DNA of 64,000 bases, from NCBI GenBank assembly GCA_037951165.1, contig JBBDHG010000015.1:9962501-10026500 (forward strand). The letters run 5' to 3'. Position numbers and translations under genes: made by a program. The notes below the pieces were generated by a model. That model saw nothing but the letters and a program-made list of their open reading frames with translations. It had not been told where the DNA came from and made no database searches. The stretch comes from Lophius americanus (taxonomy: Eukaryota; Chordata; Actinopteri; Lophiiformes; Lophiidae). Shown here piece by piece: positions 42,270 through 54,300 of this stretch (its first letter is position 1; each line of letters opens with the position of its first letter).

Positions 42270-43510
42270 AGAAGCTACCGTGCAGTAATAAGTATTTGAC
42301 CTCTTCCTGATTTTTACTACTCTGTGTGTCTCTCACTGCTTTGTGCCAGATCTTAAGTAAAACAACCAGAGTAAACACAAAATGCAAGTTTAAAATGATG
42401 GCTGTATTTATATAATTTTATTAAGAAGGTTCTTTGATACAAATTGGTTCCATGTAAAAAAGTATTCTCCCCCTCAGAAACTAAATCCAAAAGACTTGCA
42501 AACTGCATCCATAACTGGTTACAGATGGACTAGACTCACCCAGGCGTGATCCCTACCAACACTGTTCAATCACATCAATTCAATAGCAAGAAGTTGGCCC
42601 GTAGGTCTCACCAGTTGCACACTATGCTAAAAGCCAAGAGAAAGGAGGTAGGATTTGATTGGAATCATCAGCCCAGGAGGGTTCCAAGTATTTCTAATGT
42701 TCTTATATCTACAGTGAAGAAAAATAGTGAACTTTCACAGAAGAGGCCCACCTTCCAAAATTCCTTAAAGGGAGGTCAGAAAAGATCTACGGATAACACA
42801 GGAACTCCAAGCCTCTCACCCCAATACAGGTCAGAGTTCATGTCTCTACTACGCCAAAGACACTGTGACAAAAGGGCATCCACGGGAAAGGGACAAAAGG
42901 AAAGCCACTGTTGTCCCAGAAGGTATTAAAGCTAATCTGGATTTTGCCCCAACACCTTGATAACCCTCAGAGCTTTGGGGATTAATTTCTCCGGACTGAC
43001 GAGCTGAAAGTTGCACTACCTGGAAGACAGGAGTCCCGTTACAACAGGTGTAAACCAAACACAGTGGTGGCAAAGTGATGATGAAAGAGATGCGTTGCTA
43101 CTTTGGGGCCAGGACAACTTGCCAAAATTGAAGGAAACATGAATTCTCTACAAGAAAATCCTGGAGGAGAAGGTCATATCAACAGTCTGTGAGTATAAGT
43201 TCAAGAACAAATGGGTCCTGCAGCAAAAGAGTAAGCCCAACTCTGAATGGATCAAAGGGACTAAAGTTCTGGATTTGACTAGTCAAAGACTGGACCTCAA
43301 ACCCTCTGAGATACTGTTGTGGAACCTGAAAATCTCAGTTCTTGCTCAAACTTTCCAATGTGGTTGCGCTACAGCCGATATGCTATGAAGTGTGGCCCAA
43401 AATTCCACCACAGTGACGTCAGAGACAGATCTCCATTTATCAAAAGCATTTGGTTGCAGTTCTTTCTGTTCATACTTTTATACACTGGTGATTTCGGTAC
43501 TGAATAACCC
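42270..43510 (+). mobile_element. Tc1-like transposon, near full length but heavily mutated (family B)
   Basis: Blocks in Tc1 order: AGTATTCTCCCCCTCAGAAA near the left end, TCACACCAGTTGCACACTATG-like leader, ACAACAGGTGTAAACCAAAC then ACAGTGGTGGCAAAGTGATG, CCAGGACAACTTGCCAAAAT TGAAGG, AACATGAATTCTCTACAAGA AAATCCTGGAGGAGAA, GACTAGTCAAAGACTGGACC TCAAACCC and CTTTCCAATGTGGTTG. These parallel the DD(E) catalytic half of fish Tc1 transposases. Many frameshifts and stops leave no intact frame over 130 codons. Distinct from family A. Confidence 0.85.
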
Positions 43511-46500
43511 TTTAGCCTTTTAAATAAAAAAAATCATTGAGGAATGCAATTTTGTGTTCACTCAGGTTGCCTTTGTTTTCAGTCAAATTTAGTTTGAATA
43601 TATGACGCAGCAAAGCATCATATCTTCACGAACAAAACAGAAGAAATCAGGATGCCATCTTATTTTCTGTTTCTCTGGCAACTGCCTGTTCTCATTCCGA
43701 TACCTGGTCCTCTGTTAGAAGGAAGGAGCCCCTACCTTAACTGGCAGGTTACGGTTGTCAATAGTATTAGGGTTTCCATCTTTAAAAGGCCAACCATGCA
43801 TGGTCCTAATAAAACCACCGTAGGATAAACCTGATGATGAGCCAATATTAACTGAACAAGACAGCTTTATTCTAGACAGGATTAGTAGAAAACACAAAAA
43901 AGGATCCTCCTGATATTCGTCTAAGTAACAGCTAATAACTGCAGACAGCTGTCGTGCAAAAATGTCATACAATACTTCAGACGCTTCAATGAGAAGTCAT
44001 TTTTGACCTCTTCAGATGCAACCTCAAAACTTTCCAGTCTTAGATGTCCAAACCAAAAGCACCTAGTGTCATCATGTATGAAGCCAAATTATTGGCTGCA
44101 GAACATGTATGCAAGTATTGCAAGGCTTGTGTACCTTAGCAAGATGACTGGTACACCCTGACATCAGCTGTTTCTTAAATTTCAGCGGGAAAATAAAGTC
44201 TCCATTGTGATCTCAGCCTAAATTTTCCAAAAACTACTAGGAAAAAAACCCAACCCTAAATGAAACCCTCTGAAATATTGCGAGTGAAATCTAGGGAAGA
44301 GATTGGGCTGGAGTTTCTTAGCTACCAACAGGGATTTTATCCTACTGACAGTTTCAATATGTGAAGGTTTTCTAGAAAACTAGTCCAAACCAGAGCTCTA
44401 ATGCTATTGTGGGCCATGTTTCTTCATCATGAGTAACATGAGCAGAGTGGACTACCTCCACAAAGGTGAGTTTCATCGCTCTGTCTGGTTGTTACTAAGC
44501 AGAATAACTCCAAAGGCTAACAGATTTCAAAGTTAAACATGGATTCAGGCAAGGTTTCCTTTCGCTTGATGATTTCACAATAAATTATGATGCCAAAAGT
44601 TTTTAGCTGATCTTTCGCATTTCAATTGTGAAATACTAGTATATATATTTGACTTGTTTTGTCATCATCTTAAATGTTTTAGACACTGCTCCTACTTTCG
44701 ATATGTGAGAATTTAAACTTTGACATCAAGCCCCGACATCTGAGCCCCGATTTTCTCCCTGGCTCCGTGGCCCACTGCTCCTCAAATGGAGAGGACAAAT
44801 TTCTGTGTGCTATCCTGATTCTCAAAGAATTCTGAAGATCAGTGACCAGTATTGTCAACCAGTTCTGTGTTTTCATTGTCTTATTGTTAAACAAGCCCAA
44901 GTAGAATGAACCGACATGCCCACCAGTTCAATGCATGACTCCTCTACAACAATGCCATGGTAAAGGAAATAAACTATAATAAGCCACATATGTTACTGTT
45001 GGTCTTCAGCCTTTTAAGATCTTTGTTCCTTATAACAATAATTTAAAACAATGCGAGTTTTTTGTCCTCTACTGGATGGATGGCCATATCAGAAGTGACC
45101 TAACTCTTGCGTTCCCTGTAGTAAGCAGACAAAGGTTTTTCTCTGCCGTAGGTAAAAGGCAATAAAATAGTGTTTCATATGTACATAGAAATGATCAGTG
45201 TGCAGAATATGGTGTTAAAGACTATTCTCAGTAACCTTCCTGAGTTTAACTGACAGTGACGGGATCCTATACCTGCAGTAGTTATTAGCTATCTAACCGC
45301 TAAAGTGAAAATCGGGACTGCTTTCGTAGCCTTTGAGTCTAACAAGCCACTGGGATAATCTCTTGACCTCTGTAGTAATAACGTCCTAAGCAATCAAACT
45401 TTAAATTCATTTTGACCTTTAATACTGCCATTTTTATGGCAAATCTTAAGGTAAATGCTTTCAGTACGAGACAGTTTCTTTTTGTTGTACCTTTAACTGT
45501 CATGTCTTGACACAGATGCAAAAAAATAAAGATATCACAGATAAAGTGAGGAGAATACCGTAGTAACACGTGACTGGATCCCAGCTGCTGAACTACAGAC
45601 ATGAGGGGAGTTGATGGTTGATTTCAAAAGCCTCTAAATCATCAATATAGCTCACCCTCTCCCGAACTGGAAATATTGTAATTAACTTTTAAAATACATA
45701 AACTATCAAATACTGACAAGTCCACTAAAATAACAATAGAAATAAAGTACATGAAAAAAATGACCATTAAGAGGAAGCATTTAAGAACAACTCCAGCAAT
45801 ACATTTCCATCAGGAATTGTCAAACAATGCCTAAAGTATCGCGCATCGACCGCGTTCGAAGTCAGACGCCCAGTTGAATAATTCATTTTCAACTGGTCAC
45901 TTTTTAACACGACATACAACGTCCTTCAGTGGCTAAATAGAAATAAGTGAATTCCATAAAGGGGCTCTAACAGGGTTTGCCTTGCCACAGCACATTTGTT
46001 AGTGAGCTGGCTCACCCCACCTACCTGTAAAAAAAACAATTCATGTTTCAGAAAAAGGGATAAATACAAACTCAATAAAGACGAACATGTAGCAGCTGAT
46101 ATTGTAGTGACTGCCCAATAATCTAAAACCATGACATATGGAAATAAAATACTATTTTGGCTTAAAAAGTTAGAAACCAGGATGCCGCAATGACCTTTAA
46201 AGATACACCTAAAAAAATGTGAAAATAATTACTACAGAAATATGATGGGTATTGTGAATGATGCTACCATATCATTTAACTGGGTAAACCACAGCTCCAC
46301 TACTGGCAGAACAGAGGAGTGAAGAGGATTAGAAACTGGAAACTGGCAATTCTGTTACTTTGAGTTTCAAAAGAAGACTTTTGTTCCATGTTAATGCTTA
46401 TCTAATTTAAAGATTTGACCCGCACCCCCATCTTTGAAAATCAAGTATTCAGAGGGGAAACTCTACACCTGAAAGATCTTTGGCATAAAATTGTATCTAT

Positions 46501-47650
46501 TAACAATCTGCACAAAACAGGGACACTTCAAATACCCACAACCACCCATGCCATAGGGGTTACTTCACATTTACATGTGAGGGAATTTAGTTCAGTTAAT
46601 CCAAGTGCAAATTTTTCATTATTGTGCTGGGAGATAATAGTAGTGAAATAATCTTTAATAAAAGATTTTGCCATTTTTAACTGGATAATGTGGTCTCACT
46701 TGGCAGACGGGGAGTCACACTATCTTTGAACAGACAGTAGATACCTTCCTTCAACCAAATCATCATTATGTTAGAGGTAGTAAGAATTTGTTATCAGTCT
46801 GTTATTTTGCATTTACGTGGAGCTCTCTCTCTCTCGTTTCTGAATTATTAAGCCAGTGCGGGCAATGTTTCACATCCATGAGGATTCCAGCTTCGTGGTG
46901 ATAGTTGATATACAGATTTTTTTTTTTTTTTTTTTTTTTGCATCAATGTGATGAAGTCACAATTCATTGTGTCAGCTAAACCACCTGGTATCAATAAAAT
47001 GTTTCTATTAAATTTCTAAAAAAATTCCTATATTACAATATCTTAAAAAAAACATATAAACATTGACAAAACAAACATATACTATGCTGGAAGATAACTG
47101 ATACTTCTGAGAATTACATGTAATATATGGGCCAGTACTCTAGGCTCAGACTACAACATTCTAACAGATTTAAAATCTGGTTCTAACGCACCATTTCAGG
47201 TTCTTCTATACCTCTAAATGATGGTGCATCATACATTACAGGTTGTTATTGACATTAGCATGTCAGAGGGGATGATGTATGACCTTACTCTGACAAGAGG
47301 GTAACAGATGTAGAAAAAAAAGATGCCAGAGATGCTACAACATTAAAGAGCAAATGAAAATAGATGTTCAAATAATCCTGTGTGAAAAAATTGTTGGTAG
47401 ATGCAAAGTCTGTCTATTGTAAACAACTACAGGGGAGATTCATTTTCCGTTTACTGTATTGGTTATTTAGCACAGCATTTAAGGGCTACAATGTTTACAT
47501 TTGTTAACAACTTCGACAGCTGCTCTTGGATATCTCTCTCCCTTTCTATCTTTCTCTTTGGCTATTGTTGTGTTCTTGGAAAGTACTGATACAATCACCA
47601 GATCTAAATTCTAAATATCACAACAGGTATGATATTAATAACATGTCTGA
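43511..47650. other. intergenic / possible vezf1 3' UTR and flank
   Basis: AT-rich, no recognised repeat or frame. A run of 23 T lies at 46917-46939. The part nearest 47956 is probably vezf1 3' UTR on the minus strand. Its far end cannot be placed. Confidence 0.45.
46917..46939. repeat. poly-T tract (23 T)
   Basis: Uninterrupted T run. As poly-A on the minus strand it could mark the tail of a retroposed sequence, but no element is recognised beside it. Confidence 0.9.
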
Positions 47651-47652
47651 TA

Positions 47653-47658
47653 TTTATT
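47653..47658 (-). promoter_or_regulatory. candidate vezf1 polyadenylation signal
   Basis: AATAAA on the minus strand (TTTATT on plus), about 300 bases after the vezf1 stop. VEZF1 has a long 3' UTR in mammals, so later signals may be used instead. Confidence 0.25.
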
Positions 47659-47956
47659 CTGTGAGTGGGTCGGGAAGTTAATGAGTGGCTGTGTGAAAAC
47701 CTCATTAGTAGGTAAACTGGGCCGAAAATATGGGACCAGCTGAAGTTTCAGACCAGAAGCAAATTATGATTCAAGTTATTGAAACTGTTTCAGATGGAAA
47801 CTCATGTAGTCTGAGGTCAGAATAAGCAAACAACTGATCTGATCTGTGGTTGTATTAATTTAGTTAAACCGTGAATCCATTTTGATAAGATTTGAAAGGC
47901 TAATCCATTATTGGGCAGTTAAAACACTATCGGCTCTTCCATGGGCTAAAACAGCT

Positions 47957-48324
47957 CTACCAAGGAGGGGAGGAAGGCAGAACTTGGGATAGAAAAGGCA
48001 TGCTATCCATAGGCCTCATGGCGATGTTGAGTGGTCCGGTGATATTCATGGACATGGGAGTGGTGATGGCCACAGGGTGGGCGATATTCATGTGTGCCGT
48101 TGTGGGGATGTTGATGGAGGCCAAGTTCACTGGGCCGGTGATGGTGACCGGATGCTGCAGGTTGACCTGTGACGTGATGTTGACCGTGTTGGTGGCGATG
48201 TTCATTTGAGCAGCAATGGTGACAGGATTGCTGGGATTGCTGCCGCGGTTCATAGCCGAGGTGATGGCCGCTGAGTTGGTGACTGCCGTTGTGGTGGACG
48301 AGTTGTTGTGCACGTTGTTGGCAT
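47957..48324 (-). CDS. vezf1: vezf1 last coding exon (C-terminal activation-like region, stop)
   Basis: Acceptor TTCGTTCAACACAG. It encodes DANNVHNNSSTTTAVTNSAA, then a series of NPVTI, HPVTITGPVN, HPVAITTPMS-type repeats and NIAMRPMDSMPFLSQVLPSS, then PPW and TAG (47957-47959). The ending closely matches human AMRPVESMPFLPQALPTSPPW. The block is rich in Val, Thr, Ile, Met and Asn. Long open frames on the opposite strand and in the neighbouring frame (48000-48368) are shadows of its repeats. Confidence 0.94.
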
Positions 48325-51300
48325 CTGTGTTGAACGAAAGACATAAGAATAAATGTAGTTATGGTCAACCTTACATTTTAATTCTAGTCCTTGAAAACAG
48401 GGAAGCCAACAGCCCGTCTGTGCTCCTTGGCTTTTTAGCTGGTTCACTGCAAATGTCTGTACATCATTAATCCATTATGTCAACTGTATGAATATTGTTG
48501 AAGGACCTACCTTTGTGACTGTTGTCAATTAGGACTTGGAAGGAGTTATTTAAAATCTCTCCTACCGTCAACTCACCTAAGGGGTAAATTCAAAAAGCAG
48601 GATCAATAGACTAACCAGCTAACTGTCCATTGGTTTTAAATCAAAACGTTCATTTTAAACATTAACACATCAAGTAGGACATTTTAAGATCTTTGTACAC
48701 AGAATACTACACGACTGCCAATTGACCATCCCAGATGAGTTGAGGGCCAGCACATGGCAGGCCATAACAGATTTATCTCACCCTTGCTGGGAGGAGGATG
48801 GCTGAGTCATTTCTGATCTCGTTTCAACATTTCGATTTTTAATAGATCATGCTATTATAACTGGTAGAAGTTAAGTGTAGGTGGTTGAAATTGCTATTTT
48901 AAATCAGAAGCAAACCTTGGTACCAGATGACCTCTGATGGTCATGTAAGGTATGTATGCATTTTGCCTTATTTATGGTCCAGTTAAATGATCTAATGATC
49001 CTGCTTCATGAAATTTAACCTTAAATTAGCAAACTCTATCTTCTTACTTGGATGACCTTAATGAGACCAGTCCTCGGAGACAAAGAATGCTTGTAACTTG
49101 AGAGACATGGTACATGAAGAAAATTGGCCACATAACTTTGAGGGTTTGGGAGAGGGGGGTCTGCTACTCGCTACTGGATTACCTTTTCGTGGCCCTGAGT
49201 GGTTCCACTGCCAGTCACTTATGCCTATTCGGAAATACAGACACATATTGGGTTACAAGAGCAAAGGGCAGAAGTGCCGTCATCTGGGAGACAGCTTCAA
49301 CAGTCGGAATGGTGATAGGCTGTGAAAGTTATAACATTTTATGATGGGCCTCCTAGCTTCTAGTGAGGTGAGGAAAACAATTATCACATGTTTTATTTGA
49401 TAGCCATCACTCAAAACAAAGTCAACACAAATATTTAAATCACTTTCAAAAACATTTGAAACATTCAATTATTTTTGCTTAGTGGAGCATATTTCCACAA
49501 AGCACAGATTTCAAAAGCAGAACTGATCAGGCAAAGAGGAGATAACAACATATTCTGACTTATGGTTCTTCGTAAGGATCGAGCTATAAAAAACTGCTGC
49601 ATTGTACATTTAATGCAACATGACAGATCCCTTTTTTCTCCTGTCAGAATTTACGAGTCTGTATATAGATGGCTGGAAGTAGTATTAGTAGATGTAATGA
49701 TCAGAGAACATGAGAAACTTCCCTCAGCTTATTAGTTACACCAGACAGAAAAGCAAACAAGAGAATGAGGAAATAATGAAGACATTCAAACAGACTTGAC
49801 AACCAGATAAAATCAAACAGATAAAGAGTTTGTGTTTATTTTAGGGTCAAAACACACTAGACTTCAAAATGTTTTGGTGACTCATTATACTGTCTGTGTT
49901 TAAGAGATTTAATTCTAACTAACCTAATTAGAAGCGCTGCTATCTAGATGGTTACACAAACATTTTGTTTTTAAGAAGAAACACTAATTTCCGAGTTTAA
50001 GACAAAAAAACTACTACTACTCTACTGTCATGTGGTATATATCCATTCTTTACATTTCTGAATTTTTATGGTGTATGACTCCAAAGGAAAAAAATGCTGC
50101 AGTGTCGCCCTTCAGGGAAAAAGTCTCATGTACTGCCTCATGGACGTGGCATCTTTAAGCAGCATAATACTTCCCGCTATACAGAAAAAATTGTTGCAGG
50201 ATGTTTTAACGAAGTTTAAGGTGTTGATTGCAAAATTCCCCAAATCTCCACCCAATAGAGAATCCGTGTGTTGTGATGGACAAATAGCCCGATCCGCGAA
50301 AGGCCTCACTTCACAACTTCAAGGACTTGGTCTTATAATAATAATAATACATTTAATTTATGAAGTCTATGCCTCAACAGGAGTTATTTTATAAATTAAA
50401 TGTAATATTATTATTATTTTGGTAGCAAAAGGGGGAACCTGCACAATATTAGGCAGGTAGCTATGTTATGACTGTTTGTGTTCTGTTATGAGGAAGAAAT
50501 CAGTATCATGAGTTTAAGATACAACCCCTATTAGAAATAAAAGGTTGGGACAATGTTTAAAACAAATAGTAATCATTCATTCATTAGTACACTTCATAAA
50601 GTGTTGAACCACATCTCTGTGTGTGAGTGAGAGCCTTTCCAGGAGCACCTTTTACCATCAAAATTGTTTATCTGTGATTTGGTCCAGTCAGGCATTCTTG
50701 GGGTATTTTACAAGATTCCAGGTCTTTTACTGGCCCCGTTTCAAATTGTAGAAAAGTTTGCCAGTTTGCCAGAATCTTACAAATGGAACGAAAAGGAGGC
50801 ACTTCCCTTCCGTTCTAGAAAGGCCTTCTCTGCTAGCCCAGACATTGTCAGACAAATCTGAAACAACATAATTGGGGAATATTTTAATTGAGGGGGCAAG
50901 CAGCTTCCGGAGTGAAGGCCTCTTCCATTGAAATACACTGAATTATTTTGTTGATTGACGTATTTTTTAACAAATCAGATTTTGAAGTTGCCATTTAGGG
51001 CATGTTCTTCGACAGCCCAGGGGATTCTAGCTACCTCAACAGCAGAGTAGGCTCGTTCTTAAGGCAGCCTCGTCCTACGTTAGTATTATGCCCCTGGAAG
51101 GCGCGAGATTTCGTCCTAAGTTGAGCATGAGTTTTCAACAAATGTAAACTTATTGACAGCCTGTCAGCACTGGCCTGCGTGCCTTGTGGAAAAGTAATTC
51201 ATTATGGAAGCGATGTTATTGTTACTTAAATATTTCTTAAAGAATGAAATGACAGACTATAGTTTCAGATGCAGAGCAGCTCTAGTGAATCAAATTTTTA

Positions 51301-54300
51301 AGTATCTTAAATAGTTTTTGATTATTGTTTGCTGATGATGTTTGTTGGTGTTGTTTTGGAGGAAATGATAAAACAATGTGTGTCGAAGAGACAACGGTAG
51401 CGAGTTTGGTCATTGGCAGAGGTTTGCGCTCTCTGAGTGCATTTTCCAGTTATAATTAAGGACGACAACTGCAGATAAATTAGGACTAAGGAACCCCATA
51501 ACTACAACACTGGATGTGTTTATGAGGGCACTTATTGGGGGAACAACTGAACTAGGCAGTGGAAGTGTGTATTTTAGTTCCACTGAACATTAAATCACTG
51601 GTGTATGAGTTTTAAGAGATAAAATGAGACTTACCTTTATTGTTACACTGGTTGCTGAAGCTGGCCTGGCCGTGTGTCTTGAGGTGACTTGTAATGTAAG
51701 CAGCACTTAGCATTTTGCCACAGATGTTGCATGTCACTTTGCCTTCATGCCTAATCATGTGGGAGCGCAGACGGTCTTTGGTAGCAAAGGCGGAGGTACA
51801 AGCCTGAAACGGCAAACCAGTGAATATTTAAGTTATTGATTTTCTCTATTGTTTCTGATCACATTAAGAATTTGACCATGGGACTTTGTTATTTCAACCT
51901 AGACAAATGGAAGTTCTTTGCTTGATTTAAAGAAGAAAAAAAAATACAGGTAAGGATACGTGTAAAAATCAATCTGCACTCATTGTCAACTTCAGTATAA
52001 CTGTACATTGCAATGCAAACTGAATCAGTTTTTCCATGAATTCTCATTATTGAGGTCATCAATGTTGAAATAGCACATTATTGAGAGTGTTATATTGGAA
52101 ACATTAGAACATTTTACCCCTTGTGTATTCAAATAGTTTAGAAAACATTTTTAAAAAGCCCATTCTCTGAATGAACTAATAAAAACTGGCAATTAGTTTC
52201 TTTGTAAATACATATTTCCTAGGGCTAATTTCCCATGTATGCTGGTACACAATTAAATAGCCAGTAAGTGTGCATTCAATTCAGGATTTGGCTGCAGCAG
52301 GCTGCTTGGGAGTACAACGTTTGTTCCAAGTACACCCAATTCATGTCCACCGAGCAGAGCTATTTAGAGTGAAACTGTGTATCTTACGAACATCCCTCGT
52401 CCGCAGGGTTGTCAATTGTTTATCAGTAACTTATAAATGATCTATTTCTTCTTTGTTGGTTTTCAGGGGTGAAGGGTTGTCTGTTCAAGCTAGTGTAAAA
52501 CATGCTGCGGAAAATGATGACCTCCATGGAAGAGGACCACCTTTCTCTATAGTTGAAGCTTTTCTAAGCTAGATAAAGCTAAAGCCATTATTGTTTTAAA
52601 CAGAGTGTAAAATTATGCGTCATGTTTGGTCGGAGCTGTGACTCTTACCGTTACTTGGCATTTAAAGGGCCGCTCTGAGGAATGGACATGCTTGACGTGA
52701 CAGCTTAGGTGATCCGGTCTGTAAGGTGAGATGAAGGAAGTCTCTTAGACGTTGACAGTAGCATCATTTTATTCACATGAGGTTTTAGAGTTGAGGGTAA
52801 TGTATGGGTATGTATGAGGTAATGTTATATTCAAATATACATTTCATGTATGAATTTTAAACGTTCATCTACTATTTTCTACATACAGAATATAGAGGCT
52901 AGGAGCAGTCGATGTGTTTTTTGGTCCATTTTCCAAGGATTGGCTAACTGAAAAATTACTGGCTGATGTTTTTCCACCATAATGTACAATGAAAGGTTTG
53001 CTGAACTTTTTTTCAAGCAAAATCATATCTTGGTTTCAGCATTACATACTGAAAGCCCAATAAAAATAGAAAATGTACATCCCCACATGAGGAAAAAACA
53101 GTTTGTGCAGATGGACCACAATCTTTATCATTGGTGAGTGAGAACAAGTTGATATAAAAAACTTTAAATTAAATAAATAAGTGTCACAAATCTGAAAAAT
53201 AAGCAAATTGGAGAAACTAATGATGATATGCACACTTAAGGGCCCCCTACAAAGTATATTTGAAATGTCAGTGATTTCTGTCCATCAGTTTTAGAGGAGA
53301 TTGGGATAGAGTATTCCCAACTACATGCTCTGAATGAATGAAATGCAAACAATACGTTTGTGCTGTGTTTGTAGCCTGACATTTCAGCATTACCCCACAC
53401 ATATCATATGTTCTGTGCTTTCAATCACTCAGAACTATTTGAATATTACTAGAGCACACAAACTTCCATGCAAAAAGTCTGGTCTGACATTGCTTTGCTC
53501 TGCTAAACAGAGTTTGCAACTTGTGTGCATGAACACCAGGCAGATTTATTAGTTTAATAAGTTATAAGTTATTAAGTTTTTCTGAATAGCACGGTAAACC
53601 TAAAATTTTTAAACTTTTCCCTAAAAGCTGATGGGAAGCATGCCTTTAGCCATCTTCTTTGAGGCAAGAAATTTGCTCATTCTACATGTCTAACTTTATT
53701 TATTCGTCAACAAACATTGCACTGATTACTGACCTATCTATGGAACTCAAGATTGCTTGGTTCTTTGCTCTCAAAAGATAATTTATTATTGCTGCCTCTC
53801 CTTCACCTGTATTTCTATAAATGAGTGAGACACCTATCTCCTTGACGACCGCATCATGTTTTTGCAGTTACTCTCGTGTCATACCCATTTACCGGCAGTA
53901 ATAGAGTGTTTAAAAACCTCATGCACACAATACTGAGACACAACTAACCTGTGTAACCACTTTAAAGTACATCAAAAACTACTGAATGATGATCTCTTGA
54001 ATAAAAAAAACAACCCTGAGTCATCTATCATGAACACAGCCAGTCATCCCTATTAGTGACCCTTTACACTGCGTCACCGCATCAATTCAGTTCATAAAGA
54101 CGGAGAGATCAACATTGCAATTACATACCATTTGACCAAAGATACACTTATCACAGATAACATTATGAACACTTACAGGTAAATAACGGTTGCTACCATG
54201 GTATCTTTCAGTGGGTGGGATATATTAGGCTGCAAGTGAACATTTAGTCTTTAAGTAGATTTTTTGGAAGCAGGAAAAATGGGCGAACATTAGAATGGGA

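Larger units (their letters stand above)
48577..51634 (-). other. vezf1 intron between finger-6 exon and the 66-nt exon
   Basis: About 3 kb. I looked here on the minus strand for the polyQ and LRLWEEAVKARKKEA exon of mammalian VEZF1 and did not find it. It contains repeat pieces at 50430-50490 (family A Tc1 3' end) and 51411-51449. Confidence 0.55.

Noticed and set aside
48000..48470. Several long frames on the plus strand and a 121-codon His/Gln-rich minus-strand frame over the vezf1 last exon
   Set aside because: They are alternate-frame shadows of the repetitive vezf1 C-terminal coding sequence. The frame ending in SPPW matches the known protein.
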